This document shows positions 22,892-25,194 of a stretch of 25,194 nt of DNA, piece by piece. Both the position numbers and the translations under genes were made by a program. Position 1 is the stretch's first letter; each line of letters begins with the position of its first letter. This DNA is from JBBROS01 sp038229135. GTDB taxonomy: Bacteria > Pseudomonadota > Alphaproteobacteria > Acetobacterales > Acetobacteraceae. The notes under the pieces were generated by a model that was not told where the DNA came from, searched no databases, and saw nothing but the letters and a program-made list of their open reading frames with translations. The stretch is from assembly GCA_038229135.1 (NCBI GenBank), contig JBBROS010000049.1, positions 1-25,194 on the forward strand, in the 5' to 3' direction.

Positions 22892-22920
22892 GCTATAGCA
22901 CCAACCCCTCGCCTCGCCAA
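22892..22920 (-). promoter_or_regulatory. rpsU: Candidate sigma-70 type promoter for rpsU
   Basis: On the minus strand, TTGGCG (complement of 22915-22920) and TATAGC (complement of 22892-22897) are separated by 17 bases, each matching four of six consensus bases. Transcription would start near 22885, about 60 bases before the GTG. The CTATAG core stands out in otherwise very GC-rich DNA. No transcription data support it. Confidence 0.45.
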
Positions 22921-22966
22921 AGGGTTTCGTGCACCCATGTGCTGCGGCAACTGATTAGGTGAGTGC

Positions 22967-23557
22967 ATGGCTATCCTGAAGATCGCGCGCATGGGGCATC
23001 CGGTGCTGCTGGAATCGTGCGCGCCCGTGGCGGACCCGACGGCGCCCGAGATCCGGCGGCTGGTGGCGGACATGATCGAGACGATGGAGGATGCGCAGGG
23101 GGCGGGGCTCGCGGCACCCCAGGTGCACGTGCCGCTACGGCTGTTCGTGTTCCGCGTGCCGGCCGGGCGCACCAGCGAGGCGGAGGGGGACGGCGAGATG
23201 GGCAACACCGTGGTGATCAACCCGGTCGTGGAGCCCGTGGGGGACGCGATGGTGCTGCGGTGGGAGGGTTGCCTTTCCATCCCCGGGCTGCGCGCGGCCG
23301 TGCCGCGGCACACGAGCGTGCGGTATGAGGGCGTGGACACGGAGGGACGGCCAGTGGGGGCGCTTGCGACCGGGTTCCATGCCGGCGTGGTGCAGCACGA
23401 GAACGACCATCTGGACGGGATCCTTTATCCGATGCGCATGACCGATTTCTCCCTGTTCGGGTTCAACGAGGAGTTGGCGCGCGCCCAGATCGCGGCGACC
23501 CAGGCGGCGGCCCAGGCGGCGGGTCAGCCGGCGGGTCAGGCGGGAGCGGGGCGATGA
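22967..23557 (+). CDS. def: Peptide deformylase
   Basis: Metalloenzyme that removes the formyl group from nascent N-formylmethionine proteins. It has 196 residues. The three family motifs are present: GAGLAAPQV near residues 45-53 (GxGLAAPQ), EGCLSIPG with metal ligand Cys102, and QHENDHLDG with His144, Glu145 and His148. The usual hydrophobic residue in HExDHL is Asn. ILYPMRM follows as in many proteobacterial forms. The C-terminal 25 residues are a low-complexity Ala/Gln/Gly run (AATQAAAQAAGQPAGQAG) encoded by CAGGCGG-like repeats and are probably disordered. The start at 22967 has AGGTGAG upstream. The stop overlaps the next gene as ATGA, so expression is linked to the COQ9-family gene. 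Confidence 0.97.
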   Translation: MAILKIARMGHPVLLESCAPVADPTAPEIRRLVADMIETMEDAQGAGLAAPQVHVPLRLFVFRVPAGRTSEAEGDGEMGNTVVINPVVEPVGDAMVLRWEGCLSIPGLRAAVPRHTSVRYEGVDTEGRPVGALATGFHAGVVQHENDHLDGILYPMRMTDFSLFGFNEELARAQIAATQAAAQAAGQPAGQAGAGR

Positions 23558-24165
23558 GCCTACCGGAGCGGAGCCCGGAGCGGGACGCGGCGATCGAGGC
23601 GATGCTGCCCATGGTGCCGTACAGCGGCTGGACGGTCGCAACCTTGCTGCAGGCGGCTGGGCCGGATGCGGACCTGCTGTTCCCGGGTGGCCCGGCAGAC
23701 ATGGTCGAGGCCTATTGCGACCTCGGCGACCGGCAGATGGAGGCGGATGCGGCGGGGCTCGACCTGCCGATGCTACGCGTGCCCGAGCGGGTGCGGGCCG
23801 TGATCGCCGCGCGGTTCGCCCGGCAGCGGCCGCACAAGGAGGCGGTTCGGCGCGCATTGGCCGTGCTCGCGCTGCCCGGGCGGCAGGGGCTCGCGGTAGC
23901 CTGCACGGCGCGGACGGTGGACAGCGTGTGGCATGCGGCCGGGGACGCTTCGGCCGACTTCAGCTGGTATACGAAGCGGGCGATCTTGGCCGGCGTGTAT
24001 GCGTCGACCATGCTGTTCTGGCTGCAGGACATGAGCGACGAGGACGAGGCGACGCTGTCCTTCCTGGACCGGCGCCTGGCCGGGGTGGGCCGCATCGGGG
24101 GGGCGCGGAAGCGGGTGCAGGGCGTGGTCCGCCGGGCCCGGGCCGCGATGCCGTTCGGGCGGTAG
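23554..24165 (+). CDS. COQ9 family protein (ubiquinone biosynthesis)
   Basis: A 203-residue protein of the COQ9 family, a TetR-like helical fold that in mitochondria binds lipid and presents substrate to the hydroxylase COQ7. Bacterial members are mainly alphaproteobacterial. The diagnostic stretch DSVWHAAGDASADFSWYTKRAILAGVYASTMLFWLQD is at about residues 122-158. The N-terminal half (ERDAAIEAMLPMVPYSGWTVATLLQAA) keeps the TetR-like helix layout, and a following segment has LPMLRVPERVRAVIAARF. The tail is basic (RKRVQGVVRRARAAM), suited to membrane contact. Its ATG lies inside the def stop (ATGA), implying translational coupling. 244 bases without a gene follow before clpB. Confidence 0.93.
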   Translation: MSLPERSPERDAAIEAMLPMVPYSGWTVATLLQAAGPDADLLFPGGPADMVEAYCDLGDRQMEADAAGLDLPMLRVPERVRAVIAARFARQRPHKEAVRRALAVLALPGRQGLAVACTARTVDSVWHAAGDASADFSWYTKRAILAGVYASTMLFWLQDMSDEDEATLSFLDRRLAGVGRIGGARKRVQGVVRRARAAMPFGR

Positions 24166-24409
24166 CAGCCGGCGGCCCTGCCGCAGCGTTCGGAGGATGC
24201 AACCCCCTGGAGCGGCGGACCGTGCGCGGCATTCTCCTCGGGCTCGTCGGTTCCCATTCCCGTGATCCTGCTGCTCAGCCGTTCGGGGCATTGAGCCAGG
24301 TATTGAGTCGGGTGCCGCGGTTGCCCACCTCGTTCTGGTGATGGACGTGGTGCGCTGCCTCCGAGAGGGGCGCGCCAGGCCGGTCGCCTGATCGAAGGGA
24401 CACCACGGA

Positions 24410-25194
24410 ATGGACATCGAGAAGCTGACGGAACGGTCGCGCGGCTTTCTGCAGGCCGCCCAGACGATCGCGATGCGGGATTACCACCAGCGCTTCACGC
24501 CGGAGCATCTGCTCAAGGCGTTGCTGGACGATGAGGAGGGCGCGGCTGCCGGGCTGATCCGGGCGGCGGGGGGCGACCCCAGGGCGGTGGCGGCCGACAA
24601 CGACGCGGAGCTGGGGCGGCTGCCGAAGGTTCAGGGTTCGGGCGCGGGCGGGCCGCAGATTACGCCGGAGCTGGTCCGGGCGCTGGACGCGGCGCAGCAG
24701 GCGGCGACGAAGGCGGGGGACGCGTTCGTGGCGCAGGACCGGATGCTGCTGGCGCTGGCCGCGAGCGACACGCCGGCGGGCAAGTCGATGCGCAAGCATG
24801 GGGCTGCGCCACAAGGCCTCGAGCGCGCCATCACCGAACTGCGCAAGGGCCGCACCGTCGATAGCCCGAACGCCGAGGCGAACTTCGACGCGCTGAACAA
24901 GTATGCGCGCGACATGACGGCGCTGGCCCGGGAAGGCAAGCTCGACCCGGTGATCGGGCGGGACGAGGAGATCCGCCGCACGATCCAGATCCTGGCCCGG
25001 CGGACCAAGAACAACCCGGTGCTGATCGGCGAGCCCGGCGTGGGGAAGACCGCGATCGTGGAGGGCCTGGCCCAGCGGATCGTGAACGGGGACGTGCCGG
25101 AGGCGCTGCGCGGCAAGCGGCTGATGGCGCTCGACCTGGGGGCGATGGTGGCCGGGGCGAAGTATCGGGGCGAATTCGAGGAGCGGCTCAAGGC
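24410..25194 (+). CDS. clpB: ATP-dependent chaperone ClpB, N-terminal third (cut by window edge)
   Basis: Hsp100 disaggregase that works with DnaK to rescue aggregated proteins. The first 261 codons are in the window. The Clp N-domain starts MDIEKLTERSRGFLQAAQTIAMRDYHQRFTPEHLLKALL and runs to about residue 145. The linker NFDALNKYARDMTALAREGKLDPVIGRDEEIRR leads to the first AAA+ module, with Walker A GEPGVGKT at 207-214 and the later MVAGAKYRGEFEERLK typical of ClpB/ClpA. The M-domain and second AAA+ module lie beyond the window. AAGGGA is ten bases before the ATG and CGGA is closer. No convincing heat-shock sigma-32 promoter or CIRCE element was seen in the 244-bp gap upstream; two ATTGAG copies twelve bases apart (24290, 24302) are the only repeat there. 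Confidence 0.97.
   Translation, partial: MDIEKLTERSRGFLQAAQTIAMRDYHQRFTPEHLLKALLDDEEGAAAGLIRAAGGDPRAVAADNDAELGRLPKVQGSGAGGPQITPELVRALDAAQQAATKAGDAFVAQDRMLLALAASDTPAGKSMRKHGAAPQGLERAITELRKGRTVDSPNAEANFDALNKYARDMTALAREGKLDPVIGRDEEIRRTIQILARRTKNNPVLIGEPGVGKTAIVEGLAQRIVNGDVPEALRGKRLMALDLGAMVAGAKYRGEFEERLK

Noticed and set aside
24166..24409. Heat-shock promoter or small gene upstream of clpB
   Set aside because: A CCCATT near 24253 resembles a sigma-32 -10 element, but no CTTGAA-like -35 is at the right distance. No frame with a ribosome site or family resemblance was found.

Overview
The window reads as chromosomal DNA of a very GC-rich alphaproteobacterium. Third codon positions are almost all G or C, a COQ9-family gene is present, and genes that look like Acetobacteraceae homologues (an RTX-type protein, a DbpA-like helicase, a zinc-ribbon metallopeptidase) occur among housekeeping genes. 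The family-level guess is inference from style, not from a database match. No rRNA, tRNA, insertion sequence, integrase, phage gene or CRISPR array was found. Both window edges cut a gene.

Layout. (a) 1-1201 holds anmK on the minus strand, whose 3' end runs into a 12-bp minisatellite that adds an in-frame (AQTP)n tail and leaves the window. (b) 1354-3959 holds an exported helical protein of unknown function and an MFS drug-type exporter, both plus strand. (c) 4027-8223 is on the minus strand: an RTX/calcium-binding secreted protein, then a nitrate/sulfonate/taurine-type ABC ATPase and permease overlapping by ATGA, then a small PEP-CTERM protein. No substrate-binding protein for this transporter is visible. 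(d) 8348-11618 is a tightly overlapped livHMGF operon without its own livK. It is followed by an M81 (MlrC-like) metallopeptidase, a family-5 (dipeptide/nickel type) binding protein (minus), a penicillin-acylase-type Ntn hydrolase (plus) and a RidA-family protein (minus). (e) 17684-20640 holds a DEAD-box helicase with a DbpA C-terminal domain (minus) and a zinc-ribbon HExxH metallopeptidase (plus). (f) 20802-22541 holds a GT4 glycosyltransferase (minus) and an FMN-binding PaiB-like protein (plus). (g) 22619-25194 is housekeeping: rpsU (minus), def and COQ9 overlapping by ATGA (plus), and the first third of clpB (plus).

Region d could form a working unit for uptake and hydrolysis of peptides or amides: branched-chain-type permease and ATPases, a peptide-type binding protein, a cytoplasmic metallopeptidase, an exported amidase and a reactive-imine/enamine scavenger. 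This is inference from gene order, and the genes are on both strands.

The + strand is G-rich regardless of which strand is coding: plus-strand genes use mostly G-ending codons and minus-strand genes mostly C-ending codons. This skew keeps many long antisense and off-frame stretches open; I treated these as shadows. Short palindromes sit in most gene junctions, including one long REP-like inverted repeat at 20681-20768. I did not find a clearly new multi-gene system. The most distinctive signal is the G-rich coding minisatellite at the end of anmK.
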